The position numbers and the translations under genes were made by a program. The notes under the pieces are model-generated. The model ran no database searches and had not been told where the DNA came from. It worked only from the letters and a program-made list of their open reading frames with translations. Positions 17,849 through 29,897 of a DNA stretch of 64,000 nt are shown one piece after another. Position 1 is the stretch's first letter. Every line of letters starts with the position of its first letter. This DNA is from Lingula anatina (lineage: Eukaryota; Brachiopoda; Lingulata; Lingulida; Lingulidae), in contig NW_019774291.1 in NCBI RefSeq assembly GCF_001039355.2, positions 134,626 through 198,625 of the forward strand. Reading direction: 5' to 3'.

Positions 17849-19883
17849 GGCATCTGGCAGCTGTGCACATGGAAAGGTTCCACCCTCATTATTTTTTTCT
17901 GTATTTGAGTTGAAGACCAATATCTCTGTATTTTCAAGACAGTGATGTATTTATGATATGTGATTGGTTTTTTGTGATTCCTTTTGGACATGACTTGCCT
18001 TTTATGTGTGTGTGCTGTGACTACCATTCCCTTCAGTTCATACAAAAAATTTTATTACAGTAAAGTGATCTGAACACAATGTATTTACTTTGTAACAAGT
18101 GTGATATAGACATTTGTTTTGTATACTTTGTCCTTTATAATCAAGAAGTAACAAGTGCAGAAAGTTTTCTCAGGCTTTTTAAAAATATTATTGTGAAAAT
18201 GTGCTCTAGGGACTGGCACTATACTATGTAGTGAAAATCCTGTAGATTCTGTATGCTTTGGTAATTATTTAAAATATGACATTTATAGCAGCATTTGCAA
18301 CCTTTTTCCAGATCTTATGGACTTGTTTAATGTAATACTAACAGAGATTTTTTAAAATAGAAATTATTTATATAAAAAAGTGAACAATAAGCTCAAGTAT
18401 AGACGTTTTTGTGACTTCATTAGCCAGTTTGTATCATGTAACTGCATTATATCATATATATATATTAAAAAAAGCAGTATATGAGATTTTGAATTGAAGA
18501 CATAAAGGGTATTTTAAATACCCACCTTTATTAGATTTTAATGACACAATCCTTATATTTCTCTTTGTCCACTTCACTTCATGCTGTTTCTCACAATGCA
18601 CTCAAATGTTTTGTTTTTTTTTTAGATTTTTTCATTTGCTTATCTTTGTGACCAGTTGTTACCAGATTTCTATGCAAATTCAGTCTTTTTTTTTCTTTCC
18701 TTTTATGAAGTAAGTATTCACTTGGCATGATTTTGATACAGTGATAATCAGGAAGGTTAAACGCTCTGGTAGAAAATTGTCCCCTTTTCCATTAAATCTT
18801 CTTATAGTTCTTGAAATTTGTTGCAGAACTTATTATTAAAAAATTAGAATTGCAGCTGCAGCAGGCTTGAGCCAAGCAGACAAAAAGTAGTCTTTAGAAC
18901 ATATCATCAAGTAATTTTTCAAGGTTGATTGGTATTTATAAATTGATTGGCCTTTCAGTATATGGGTCTGTCCACAGTAGTATCAACTAGGCATTAAATT
19001 TTACATGTTGCAATAGAACATACAGTAATAATAAACATAAAATCATACTAATAGTAAACATAAACTAGAGGATCAGAGAGGCAATACTGCCACCGGATAC
19101 TGTACCACCAGCTGGAGTAAGCACATTCATATGGAAAACCAATAAAACCTTTTGCTTGACAAACTATAAAATGCAACAAGAGTTGAACTGTTCTCAAAAT
19201 ATGCAAAAAAAAAAAAAAAAAAAAATGCGAAAAAAACATAGCTGTAAAAACGTTACTTGAAATTTGAACTCCACTGATAAGCACTCAAAACCCTTTGTAT
19301 GTTAAATACCATTGCTTCTTGTCCACTCACTTCTCACAGGTCTTGTGTTGAAAAAAGATGGATGGCATCGACTCTGTTGAGGCAAGTGAAAGCTTCCCAT
19401 CAAACAGTTTAATGATCATCACAACAGCAGTGATTTTGATCTGTGTCACACCTTTTGACACTTTACTGTGGACAGACCCACATGCACTGTATATACAAAC
19501 TAACATTCCAATTTATCATTGCAAGTTTTTAAAGCTTCTGCTGAATTATTATTTTTTGTGTAATTGTGGCCACTTGTTCAATAAACTTAATACTAAAAAA
19601 ACAAACCAAATTATTTGTTTATTTATTTCACCACTCCATTCTGGTTTCCAATAAACATTTGTGCACAAAATGCATTTATTCTAAGTGCAAATGCAAAACC
19701 AACAATCATTTCCTTTTTTAATCACAGGTGGTTCATTGAAAACAATGTGGTGTAAACAATGAAACTATCAAATTCCATTTCCACACCCAATTCTACACTA
19801 ACAAATGGTAAGAAGTTCATCAGAAAACTGCTGTGTTGGCAAAGTTGGAAATTTGTCTTCTTTTTTCTGCTACATATACGCCA
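17849..19883. other. Convergent 3' region between LolA-like and ATP synthase f genes
   Basis: This span holds the probable 3' untranslated regions of both genes. AATAAA-type signals occur on both strands, for example near 19580 (+) and around 19620 (-). There are homopolymer runs (A at 19206-19225). Short open frames here lack splice context or family resemblance. I see no other gene. Confidence 0.6.
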
Positions 19884-22341
19884 TTAATGATACTTGCATG
19901 CTTGCTCAGGAACTGAAAATACAAAAGGAAAATACATCAATGAAAAACAACAAATTTCAATTTTTTACTGGTTGCTCTTTGGGTTTGGCAATAGGTGTCT
20001 ATTTGAACAGCACTGTCACAACTAAAATGTAGTTCCATTATTCAGACCTGATAACAAGCCTAGTTTTAATTAGTTGACGGTATTACACCTTTTTTTTAGC
20101 CAAGTTAAGAGGACCATAGAAGAAAAATTCAAAAATTTGCTACTTACCAATCTTTACTCGATACAATATCAGGCTAGACAGTAAAAATAATGTTGTCACC
20201 AACTGCATAACAGGTACATAACTAGGATACCTAGCATTGAAATAGGCACGGCTCCAACGCTGTTGACCTGTGAAAGGTAACATCATGAATAACTTTTGAA
20301 CATTAATGAACAATATGTGGACTTCATAAAATAAAAAATATTCTAAAATCTAACATTTAACAATATCATAAATAACATTAAAGAGTGACAGAGTAAGGCC
20401 ATTGAAATTAAAATTTTGCAATCTTTGAACAGTCCTTTTATATTTTATATACTTACGGGTACTATCAGGGTTAACCAAAAAAACTCCTTATACTAACTGC
20501 CTTACACATTTTTTGGATAATGGATCTATAAAACCTCAGTGTTCACTTACTGAATTCCTTAGTACAAAGTCACATTGTCACTCCATGAAAAAAACATTTA
20601 AACCAAATGAGGACTTCAGCCCATTCACTTGTCATCACCTATGCCAATTTTATTATTAAGATCTTGTTCAGGGACTGAGTTACACCTCATACTCAGGCCT
20701 ACCCAACTACCAGATTTGGCACCCAATGATCCTGAATTCACTGGTAAATCGGACCACAATACCCGTTTTCAAGGTGTGTATCAGTACGCGCCTCGAAATA
20801 TCAGATGCGACACCGACCTTGCCTACACCATGTGACAGCGATAATTCTGAGCGGGGTTGGAAAGTAGTGAACCTCATCTCAAAAATTGTTCTGGGGTATG
20901 ATACTGCGAAATGCGTACTGACGCACACCTTGAAAACGGGTAGTGTGGTCCGATCTATCGGTAAATTCGGGATCATTAGGTGCCGAGTCTGGTAGTTGGG
21001 TAGGCCTGATACTGATTACTATCTCAGCTCAAAATAAAGTTGTTAATTTGACAATACACATTTTGAGGTGCCTATGCTTATGCTTAGCAATGAGAATAAC
21101 ACACATCTCTGTACTAATTTGTACATCAGTTCTGTGTCTGTATGAACAAAAAAAAAATTCTAAGAGCACCACTTGCCACCACAGAAGCAATGAGTGACGT
21201 ATGTATCTTAACTCCTAGTTAAATATATATTAAGTTCAAGGTTGACATTTACATAATTCAGAGAAAGCATAGTGACAAACCTCTGCTGATGGCACCTAAA
21301 ATAGCTCCAGGTGTCTTCTTGCGCCTTGCTAGCCAGCTGCGGAGATCTCCAAGCTTCACATCTTCAAAAGGCGTATCCTCTGAAAATAAAAATGACAGAT
21401 AACTCTTGGGGTTCCCATTATGACTTAAAAAAAAAAAAAGGTTTAAAGATTTTGAAGGCATACAGTGTGCAAAATACATTAATATACTAAAATTAATACC
21501 CTTTACCCCCCCCCCCCCCCACTACCCAAAACCTGCAATTAAGAAAATTTTGATCTAAACACCTGTTAAAGTGTTCTAAATTCCCAAGTTTGTGTGAAAA
21601 TCGTACGGACCCTTCTTTTTTTGATGTGGTGTTGGCAGTGGTTGGGTAGCACAAAATTTGTGCAATAGCAGTCTTCTTGATGATTTTGAAAAGTACATAT
21701 CAAACATCGTCAATAAGGAGTGCTAGCGCATGAATTTCTTGCTATGGTGGGGGTTTCTGGGCTTCTTTTAGTCAAACTTAGTCTCCAAAAGTACTTCTAG
21801 AGTAAAGTGAATCAACAGGGGCGGATTTAGGCCGTCTTCTGGGTCTTCAGGAAGACGGTCAGATTTTCAAGTTTACATTGACGGGTATGTGATTTTTTCT
21901 GTCGGAAGACGGTCAAAAATGGAAGATGGATCAACAAAAATAATTTGGAAGACTCTCAGAAAATATGTCTGGATCCGCCCCTGATCAAGGAGTTATAACA
22001 GATTTTGTAGACTCGGCTTTATTCTTGAAGTAAATGATGCTTTCGTTCTTACACCAATGAAGTAACAAAAACAAGCAGCAAGACCCAACTCTTAAGTGAC
22101 AAAATTAACAGCACGTAAGAAATAAGGGTCCACACGATTTCTCCAGACCAGGGGTAGATATATAACCCCGAAATGTTATATATTTGGAAGGTGTCACTCG
22201 GAATTCTTACTTACTTGGGCCATAATACCTATATTCCACATAGGGACCATGTATTTCAGCTTTATATCCAACTGGATATTTGTTGATGCCCTGTCCACTT
22301 GTGGTGAAATGCTTATTGAACCAGTCCTTCCAAGTAGCCAT
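19884..22341 (-). CDS. ATP5MF: Mitochondrial ATP synthase subunit f
   Basis: Four exons, 22341-22215, 21379-21281, 20267-20148 and 19912-19884, give 124 residues with consistent phases. Subunit f is a small inner-membrane subunit of the Fo part of mitochondrial ATP synthase. Visible family features: an HGPY motif in exon 1, VKLGDLRSWLARRKKTP in exon 2, one hydrophobic helix in exon 3 (VMQLVTTLFLLSSLILY), and a C-terminal KYH before the stop, which the family ends with. The last exon is only 29 nt and is supported by phase plus the KYH ending; reading through its donor instead would stop after two residues. The longer N-terminus relative to vertebrates is like that recalled for insect homologues. 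Intron 1 holds a hAT-like insertion and intron 2 a foldback insertion. Confidence 0.93.
20694..21008. mobile_element. 315-bp foldback element with 5-bp target duplication
   Basis: About 110-bp inverted arms start CAGGCCTACCCAACTACCAG and surround a roughly 100-bp unique centre. The element is flanked by ATACT at 20689-20693 and 21009-21013. It sits in intron 2 of the ATP synthase f gene, inside a repeat whose other copy (25593-25740) lacks it. Long open frames across it are artefacts of the symmetric arms. Confidence 0.92.
21816..21983 (-). mobile_element. 168-bp hAT-like non-autonomous element, copy 2
   Basis: Reverse-complement relative of the element at 15173-15340, the same length, with CAGGGGCGGAT and ATCCGCCCCTG ends and a 5-bp duplication ATCAA (21811-21815 and 21984-21988). 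It lies in intron 1 of the ATP synthase f gene. Confidence 0.92.
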
Positions 22342-22763
22342 TTTGGAAACGAGCAGCTACACTAGTGCATTGTGGGTAATGTAACGGCTGTTACATGACC
22401 CCCCCCTACCATTTCCTGTGCATTCGGTGTCTGGGGTTGCACAATGGTACATGTATGAGCAGCAACTGGACCCGACTGGGTAATTTTTAGATCCGAACAC
22501 GGCCCTATAGTTTTTACATGAGAATAATAATAATACGCTTTTTCATTACAAGATTCGTCTTTTTGTTTCGTAGGCACACACACTCTCTTATTTTGTTTTA
22601 TCTTCAAACATGTATATAAATTGTCTGGATAAAATTGTCTTTAGCTAACAACCACCAAAACCACTTGTTAAAATGTGTAAACGCGGTTTAGTTGATTATA
22701 TGCCGGTTAGTGGTAAACTTAGGCGAATAAATCGTTTGTTCGTACAAGCGCTGAACGCTATTT

Positions 22764-22928
22764 ATAACCGTAGAAAGCAATTTTAAAGAGGGATTCTTTT
22801 TCGGAAAAAGTGGAACTTTTACCATGAAATCTTCGTGCACCTGATAAAATTTTACCGAGAGGGGACCTTTCCCCGGCAAAAAGGGTGGTTCTTTGGAACG
22901 CTCCGGACCATCCCTGGCTACGTGCCTG
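22764..22928 (-). mobile_element. Diverged relic of the 38754-38921 element family
   Basis: Shares the GGACCTTTCCC core, a TTTTTCGGAAAAAGTGG-like block and a CCTGGCTACGTGCCTG end with the intact element at 38754-38921, but both ends have decayed. Confidence 0.7.
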
Positions 22929-23127
22929 GTATGGATTTATAAAATGGAGCTGTCTAATTATTAAGACCACAAACGTCCACAAGTAAAAAATGGTGGGGAA
23001 CTCAGCTAATCCCTACATACTGCAGTACTAATTGATAACGAGCTCTTGTGGACAACTAACTGGTATTCTAATTGCATCAACAATTAGTACACCTGCCAAC
23101 TGACGACAGCTAATTTGAATTTTTGAG

Positions 23128-23253
23128 ACAGTCACAGAAGACCGTTGACGGAATTTTGAAAATTCTAAACCGTCTTCCGACAGAAAAAATGAGATGCCCG
23201 TCAATGTAAACTTCCAAAATTCTGACAGTCTTCCAGAAGACCCAGCGGACGCC
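23128..23253 (+). mobile_element. Truncated relic of the same 168-bp family
   Basis: Shares the internal blocks CCGTCTTCCGACAGAAAAAA and CCCGTCAATGTAAACTT, and the TCTTCCAGAAGACCCAG block, with the two full copies, but lacks recognisable CAGGGG ends. It is upstream of the ATP synthase f gene. Confidence 0.8.
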
Positions 23254-24919
23254 GCCCGCCCGCGCCTTACAGACAAAATCAAATAATTTTTTGATCTTTT
23301 GAAAAATTTAGCATCACCCACGGAATCCAACTGCGGTTGAGATTTCATTCTTTCAAAACTTCCCGAACTTGTAAAATAATTGCCAAGTAATCTATAAATC
23401 AATGTATGCTGACGCCTTGATTAAGTGCACCTTGGGCTAGTTGAACCAACTTGACCCTCATATACACCAATTTAAGGTTAAAATTGTTAGTTATTTTTAA
23501 AACAAAAATAAATGATTCCTTCAAATACAGTTTTATACCATTATTAGTTTGTTTTAAATAGACGTATTCGTTGTTTGGCTTGCACATGAAGAATGCACAC
23601 CAAGAGACTTGTATATGTGGTACTAGTAACTGTGAATCTGATGGGTTTAATACATTAATGCCAGTTTAAGATGAAATTTTTAGTTTCTTTTAAAACAAGC
23701 ATTTATTATTCGTTATCATTCATTAATAACCTACTTTGTACTATATAAGTTTATTGTAAAAAAAAAAAAAAAATTGATTCATAGATATTTGGGTTCTTGC
23801 AATTCAGACTACTACGTAACGTATAAGGCCTAACAGAAACTCCAAGTTTTGTCATTTTAAAATAGAGAAATTCAACGTTAAGCACGTAACAAGTTGGTAT
23901 AGAATAGGCCTATTGCGTTTATCAAAATTATTTCAGTGGCGCAAGTGAAGTGAATACGGCCATTTTCATTTGAGCAAAGTAGGCTATATCAGCAATGATA
24001 GTTGCGTCGCATATGGCCTTTTTAGGCACAAAATACAGTTAAATGTATATTTTTCACAGAGAAACTCGAAAACGAGGTAAGATGATGCTTTTTTTTATTG
24101 CAATAGAAAAAAAGCAAGTAGGGCCTACATAAATTTTACAAGCACACAATATTCATTACAATACTTAAGTCCACAAGGATTTAACATATAAAAAAATTAC
24201 AGTCAATAACTTGTATACATGCAACTACACAAATCCATATATATCTATCCATTTCTGCCATATAACATTGAATTTTTCTACGTCTTGAGATACAATGTAT
24301 TTTTGATGATGCTTTTTAGCAGAACAACAATCGGGCGTTGGTTTCAATATATCTATAGGCCCTACATTTCCCCCAGTATACCTGTTGATTATTTTGTCTC
24401 TTATCAATTCCCATAAAAAAGATACCGTATGGCATCTTTAAAATTTAGTTTTAGAAGTATACGGGCCATTTTGTTTTTAAACTTAAAAGTATCTCTTTTA
24501 CTAATTTTGATAATCGCACTCGTCAAGCCTCCGTCACACTTATTTGGAATCAGCAGTAATCAAGCAGAATGAGCCGGAACGAAGAATTTTTAAAATTCGC
24601 ACCACATTCGGGAAGAAATTTCAAAGTGACCTAAATTCTTGTAAGAATATCGTTGGAATACTCAGAATGCTCTTCGAATCCGCCCGGAAAGATTCGTGCA
24701 TTTCGGGTGTATGAGCTCTCAAATGCAGCTCGAATGTAGTTGAAACATACTGAGAATATCGTTTATGCTGTCAGAATGCAGTCAGGATTACGCGGTTTTC
24801 CTGTCATGTAGGTCCGCCATATTTAGGTCTCGGCCTTGCTAGACCTCGGCTCTTCTCGATGTGAATGCTCTGTTATTGGTTAAATTTTCTGGAAGTTATA
24901 CAGTTTTTTTGTGAATTTT

Positions 24920-25165
24920 TTATCTTTCACAAATTGACATTTTTAAGGTGTGACTTTTAACTTCAGATGGCTTGAATACCTTTGCAAGTCACATTTTCTG
25001 AATATCCATCATACTTTTATTTTATTATTAAAAATTGATGGTCATTATGCTGTTAAGCATTATGTAACATTGTATCAAAAATGAAGAAAACCCTATTTTG
25101 GGCACTGCCTCCATAGTGACAATTAAAGGAAAACCATATCACTTACTCTTCTCAAACTTCCAGAA
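24920..25165. repeat. Dispersed repeat copy
   Basis: Related to sequence at 14960-15440 and, inverted, 39000-39790, through the TTTTGGGCACTGCC core and the flanking GTATCAAAAATGAAG-like block. Intergenic and non-coding. Confidence 0.6.
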
Positions 25166-25592
25166 AAAACTGTGATTAATCATGTAAAGTAATGTTACCA
25201 ATTTATCTTTGCTATTTTTATTTGCGGATGTGACATTCCACTAACCGTTCGAAATATTTTAAGTGTAGTTAACAACCTAGCATTAAAGGCACCAACATCT
25301 AAGGCCTATGCAAGGTTAATCTACAGTGAAGTTTTTTTCATAAAGAGGATAGACAGAAAATTTATCTTAAGTTTTTTTTATCAGTTAAATACAAACAATT
25401 TAATATGTTAATTAATTTGTACGCTTACGTGCCTATGAAACACGAATAGTTTTCTCTTCACATCTTCACAATATTAATATGTTAAGGATATTGTAACCCT
25501 TTATTATAATCCAGATACTGAAATTATTCTAATTATTCAATAATGCACCTATCTTCTGATGTTCTGATTTAAAAAAATGAAAAAGCATCGGC

Positions 25593-25740
25593 TTGTGTTA
25601 TCTACATTTAGAATATAAGCATAGGCATCTCAAAGCTTTAATCGTCAATTTAACACCTTTCTATTTTGAGGTGAGATACAATCGGTATGAGGCGTAACTT
25701 CATCCCTGAACAAGACTTTATCGTGGAAATTGGCAGAGTT
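25593..25740 (-). repeat. Dispersed repeat with the empty site of the 20694 insertion
   Basis: In reverse complement this matches the sequences flanking the 315-bp element: CTTGTTCAGGGA, GTTACGCCTCATACC, then ATCTCACCTCAAAATA and GCCTATGCTTA. Only one copy of the ATACT-like target is present, as expected for an uninterrupted copy. Confidence 0.75.
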
Positions 25741-27029
25741 GACCACGAGTTATGAGCCATTTATTACAGATTTTCATTAAAAAAAGACATTATTTTGCTT
25801 TATTAATGATAAAATCTTAACTAAGTCTTCTAAGAAAAATCGCTGTCAGGGTGTTGGTGTACTAAATGGTGTCATTAAATCGGCGTTGAAACGGTGGTCG
25901 TGGGTGCTCAGGTAAAGGAGAAATTTGAGGAACCGATTTTTCAGTTTCTATCCTAAAATCGAAATTATGACGTCACCCGTAAGATGACATATGTATAAAT
26001 GTTTATGAATTTAGCCATTGAACACTGAAGATTTATCTATTACCCAAAAGAAAGTATGTAAGGCAGTAAGTTAGGAGTTTTGGGCGAAGAGTGACAATAT
26101 CCTTAAATTTAATGAGAATAAGTACATACTGGACGGGTAAAAACTTCTTAAACTGTAACTGTAAAATTTCAATCATTTATCATACAATGAGAAATTACTC
26201 AATGCAGATTCCTTAAATGTTGACAACAATATCATACTGACAGTACAGTATGTTGAATTTATTTCTTAGGGACGAAGTTGCTCTTCAGATGGTGAAATAT
26301 ATTGCCACGTGCGTCTGTATGGCCTATTTTGATATAAAATCGAACAACGTTGGCAAGTCTGCATGGGATCCCTAAATCGGTAAGATGTTCGCTTTGTTGT
26401 GCCTCATTTTGTCTATCTGAGTAAATAAATTCAGGTTATTTTTTTTTTCTCTTCTCGCTTAATAAGTTACGTTCCTTGGTCGCACCCGATTTCGGATATC
26501 GTCTCGCTCTTCGTTAAGGCTCGATTTTACGTAGGCTAACCAACGTAACTGCACATGAGTCACCGATGTGTAATAATCTGAATGAAAACATGCTATGACT
26601 GGTGAAAATATGATATTGTATTGGATTGATAAAAGAAGACTCAGGATGTAATCAACACTTTCATTTTGGTGACCAGAACATTCCCTTTTTTGTTCAGTCT
26701 TTAAATGGATATCTTTTAGGACAGTGTGATTGGAATTAAGTCTATGTGTTTATCATAATTTGGCAAAAAGCATTGTTAAAAATTATTATAAAGAGTTCAA
26801 TTACCTTCCCCAATCCCCCTGGTGTTGTTCTATCCCGTAACTACATACAATGTCAAAAAATCGTATACGATTTTATCGAACGGCGCCTGGGGCAAATGTA
26901 ATCTAGAATTTTAACAAAAACGAAAGCTGCCTTGCTTATATTATATTTTCTTAAACTTGTAGAAGTGATTCAATCATAGGACTAAAATATAGCGGAGAAT
27001 TAAAAAAAACTAATTACAGACTTGACGGT

Positions 27030-27190
27030 GCGTAAACTTTTGGCGGAATCCACGTTGGTGCCAAAACCTCATTGGCAGTCAGCGATGGAAACCCGAAGCA
27101 GGTCAAACACATGAATAATCTTGATACCAACTGCCTCCCATTTTCTAGAGGGCACCTCAGGAACACTTTCATTTTAGAAGATGGTGAAAT
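27030..27190 (+). pseudogene. Short Tc1/mariner-like transposase relic
   Basis: Interrupted frames encode GAKT-like and GNP-like fragments matching the same stretch in the better relic at 35330-35960, with shared DNA GGTGCCAAAAC. It is too short and broken to be functional. Confidence 0.4.
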
Positions 27191-28658
27191 ATCTGGGCAC
27201 GAACTAGTTGGAACCCAGGAATAAGTTGGCCCCAGGTCAATTTACTAAAAAGTACCTACGTGTGATGAACAAAATTTGATCACATGCTCTTGTAACTTGA
27301 CCCAATCCCAGAATGCCAGAAAAGTGGCTGTCGTAAAAAAAGTTACACTTGATCGGTGAGTCCAACAAACCGTATTTTTTTTCATTTGAAAAAAATTGTT
27401 GAGGAGATTTTTAAATCTATTTTCCCAGCCATGTGATAGAATACGGACTAAGCACTGGGCATCGAACTAAAGCCAAGTGTTTAAAATTTCTATACAAAGT
27501 TCTATTCATTCTAGCTCCAGATGAAAGATCGCATTTGTAGGTTGAAAATTTGTCATTAACATTTCTTTTCCTGTTTATATGTTGGCTGAGGCAAAGGATC
27601 ATAACAACTAACCGTGGATTATTTTCTTTTTTGAGAAAGGCGTAGCATCCTAATTTCCGGCTACATAGAAAAATTGTTGGATGTGTGTTGTTGACACTTT
27701 TCAGACAAGCCTTTTTTATTTACTTATCGTCGTTCGTTCGTTTTTTGTTTTTTTTATTGCTGATATAATCTCTCAGTACTTTGCCATTTGCAAACAGATA
27801 TCTGCCTAAATACGGTATAAAATCTCCCTTACTGCAACTTTGGTTATTGCATTTTATGGTGATGACTAGATTCATGCTGCTCAGCAAATAAGTAGTAAAA
27901 ACTTAGGTTTGAGATCAGCAACATTGGGTCTTCATTTTGAGAGATAACAATAGTTGCACCTGATTAATAAGTCCCATTTTAACTGATTTCTTCTAAAAAA
28001 AGAATTAAGGAGAAAAAGAAAAGAAAATCGCCATACGTAAAAAAGCAATTGCTGGATATATGAAACTAATCTAAGTTATAACAGGCAACGTTTAATGACG
28101 AAAAACAGGTTTGTGATTAGGTACATTATAATCGGATTAAAGAAGTAATCAGGTCTGTATCACCAGCTTACACCACACGACTACTAGTAGCACTCGAGTC
28201 TCATGCCAATATCAAGAAATAGTGACTAAACTAGCGAATTATGTTACGGTTCACGAAAAAATGATAGTCTTTTTACTGAGCCCCTTGATCAAAGTGTAGC
28301 TGTTTGACAGTGGATTTTCTGTCAGTGGTGCCAAAGACTTAATCCAAACTTTATACAATGTAGGTTAATCGTCCGTAAAACTTGAAACTTATGTGTGAGA
28401 TGCCCCCCTTACTGGCCTGTAAAAATTATTCACAATTATAATTCCCTCACTTGACTTTTAATCTTCTAGACAATTATAATCACTGTCAACAATTTAAATT
28501 ATATTAGCAGCGTGGTGCTTTTTGAAACGAAGAGATTCCGTGAAATGACAGCATTACGAACAGGATTATGTAATATGTCAATTACAAGCTAAATGACGAT
28601 ATTGACAAGGTTGCTAGACGACACTTTCGACCTTAATAATCTGTGCGATGTATGGACG

Positions 28659-28666
28659 TATATAAG
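28659..28666 (+). promoter_or_regulatory. TATA box of the GPCR gene
   Basis: TATATAAG lies 98 bases before the receptor ATG at 28764, consistent with a transcription start near 28690 and a short leader. A possible donor (GGTAAGCAGG near 28740) and acceptor could also splice out a tiny leader segment. Confidence 0.55.
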
Positions 28667-28763
28667 CATGAGAGCATGATGATTTCAGATTCGGTTAAGT
28701 TGCTTCTTGTGAGAGCATCAGAGGATAGCTGAGACATAGAGGTAAGCAGGACAGTTTTAAAAG

Positions 28764-29897
28764 ATGAATGAGACTGAGTCGATGGTTGACTTTCCAAATA
28801 TCAGTTCAAATAATCCAGAAGAAGAGGGGGAATTAGATAGCAATGTAGATTACCAAGTGTCTGAACATTTTGTCGGGGGAGTTTTGGCTTTCTTCGTCGC
28901 TGTTGTTGGTCTTACTTTGAACACCATATCTTTTGTCGTGTTTCGAAAATTTAAGACCCAGAATTCATCGACTTTTTTGCTTAGTTGCTTGGCAGTTGCT
29001 GATAATTTGTACCTCCTTTCGCAAACATTTTTTATCAGCATCCCGTCCATATTCTCCTACATTGAGCTAATTCCAGGAACCCTTCCCTTTATTTCGAAAC
29101 ACACACGAGTTCTTTGGTCATTAAACAACTGCCTCATCCTTATTCCGATCTGGATAAGCGTTCTTGTTACTGTCGACCGCTACCGTCTGATTTGCTCGTC
29201 AGTTTCACAGCTCCTGGACAGGTCGTCATTGAAGACGTGGGTGGGGTGGGTTTGCGCCGTGGTCACTGGCTCTTTCATAAGCGTTATACCGAAGTATTTC
29301 TTTGTCGTTTCAATCGGATTTCAGCCCTGTTCGTTGAACAAGACTTATCCATTTTGCTTCAAACCACCCGTTGTCCGTTTTCCCGAGCAAAAGATCACCT
29401 GGCTTGCTATTCACGCTCTTTTTTATTTTTTTGTTCCCTTTTTGGTTATAACAAAGTGCAATGTGCGAATAATACGCAGACTACGAGAGCTATCTAAACG
29501 CCGCGAAGCGTGTTTCATGCGAAAATTGTCCATTTACCGAGAATTGACAAAGATTGTTATTTTGATCGCCCTCACTTCTCTGGTATTCCATCTACTGTAT
29601 TGTTGCTCCTTTGTTATCGGGTTTTATCCTGAAGAATTGCCGCAAAATGTTGCGCGGAATATGCCGTTATTTTTCCAAGTGCTTAACCTCCTAGCAGTGG
29701 TCAACTCTACTTTAAATTTTTTCATTTATGGATTGTTCGGTAAAGAGTTTCGGCGTACTCTGAAATCAATGTGTTGCCTAAGACGCACACCGAAAGGTGT
29801 AAGAAACATTCATATTCAGCAAAGAAGTTCGAACACTCCATCTGGTGATGGTCTTGGTCATGAACAAAACAGATTCGAATTAACCCAGCGCTATTGA
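28764..29897 (+). CDS. Rhodopsin-like GPCR, FMRFamide-receptor-like
   Basis: Single uninterrupted exon of 377 residues with seven hydrophobic helices at about 37-60, 70-95, 117-137, 157-180, 210-232, 262-288 and 302-325. Class A landmarks: N53 in helix 1, LAVAD with D80 in helix 2, DRY at 138-140, P225 in helix 5, and NFFIY at 318-322 in place of NPxxY. The variant at NPxxY is what FMRFamide-receptor-like invertebrate GPCRs typically show. The usual helix-3 cysteine 25 residues before the DRY arginine is a threonine here, and helix 6 lacks the CWxP motif. N-terminal NET and NIS sites and a CC pair at 337-338 fit glycosylation and palmitoylation. The ligand is unknown; a neuropeptide is inferred. 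Absence of introns contrasts with the neighbours and is common in expanded receptor families, often through retroposition. Confidence 0.88.
   Translation: MNETESMVDFPNISSNNPEEEGELDSNVDYQVSEHFVGGVLAFFVAVVGLTLNTISFVVFRKFKTQNSSTFLLSCLAVADNLYLLSQTFFISIPSIFSYIELIPGTLPFISKHTRVLWSLNNCLILIPIWISVLVTVDRYRLICSSVSQLLDRSSLKTWVGWVCAVVTGSFISVIPKYFFVVSIGFQPCSLNKTYPFCFKPPVVRFPEQKITWLAIHALFYFFVPFLVITKCNVRIIRRLRELSKRREACFMRKLSIYRELTKIVILIALTSLVFHLLYCCSFVIGFYPEELPQNVARNMPLFFQVLNLLAVVNSTLNFFIYGLFGKEFRRTLKSMCCLRRTPKGVRNIHIQQRSSNTPSGDGLGHEQNRFELTQRY

Larger units (their letters stand above)
22342..28763. other. Intergenic region, ATP synthase f to GPCR
   Basis: No gene was recognised in this 6.4-kb span. It holds transposon relics (22764-22928, 23128-23253, 27030-27190), dispersed repeats (24920-25165, 25593-25740), homopolymer runs, and several GGCCTA-containing motifs whose meaning I cannot judge. 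The start of the span should hold the ATP synthase f promoter; the end holds the receptor promoter. Confidence 0.6.

Noticed and set aside
19358-19654. 98-residue plus-strand frame
   Set aside because: Lies in the convergent 3' region with untranslated-like composition and no recognisable domain.
20707-20995. Overlapping 89-residue frames on both strands
   Set aside because: They lie across a foldback transposon and mirror each other through its inverted arms.
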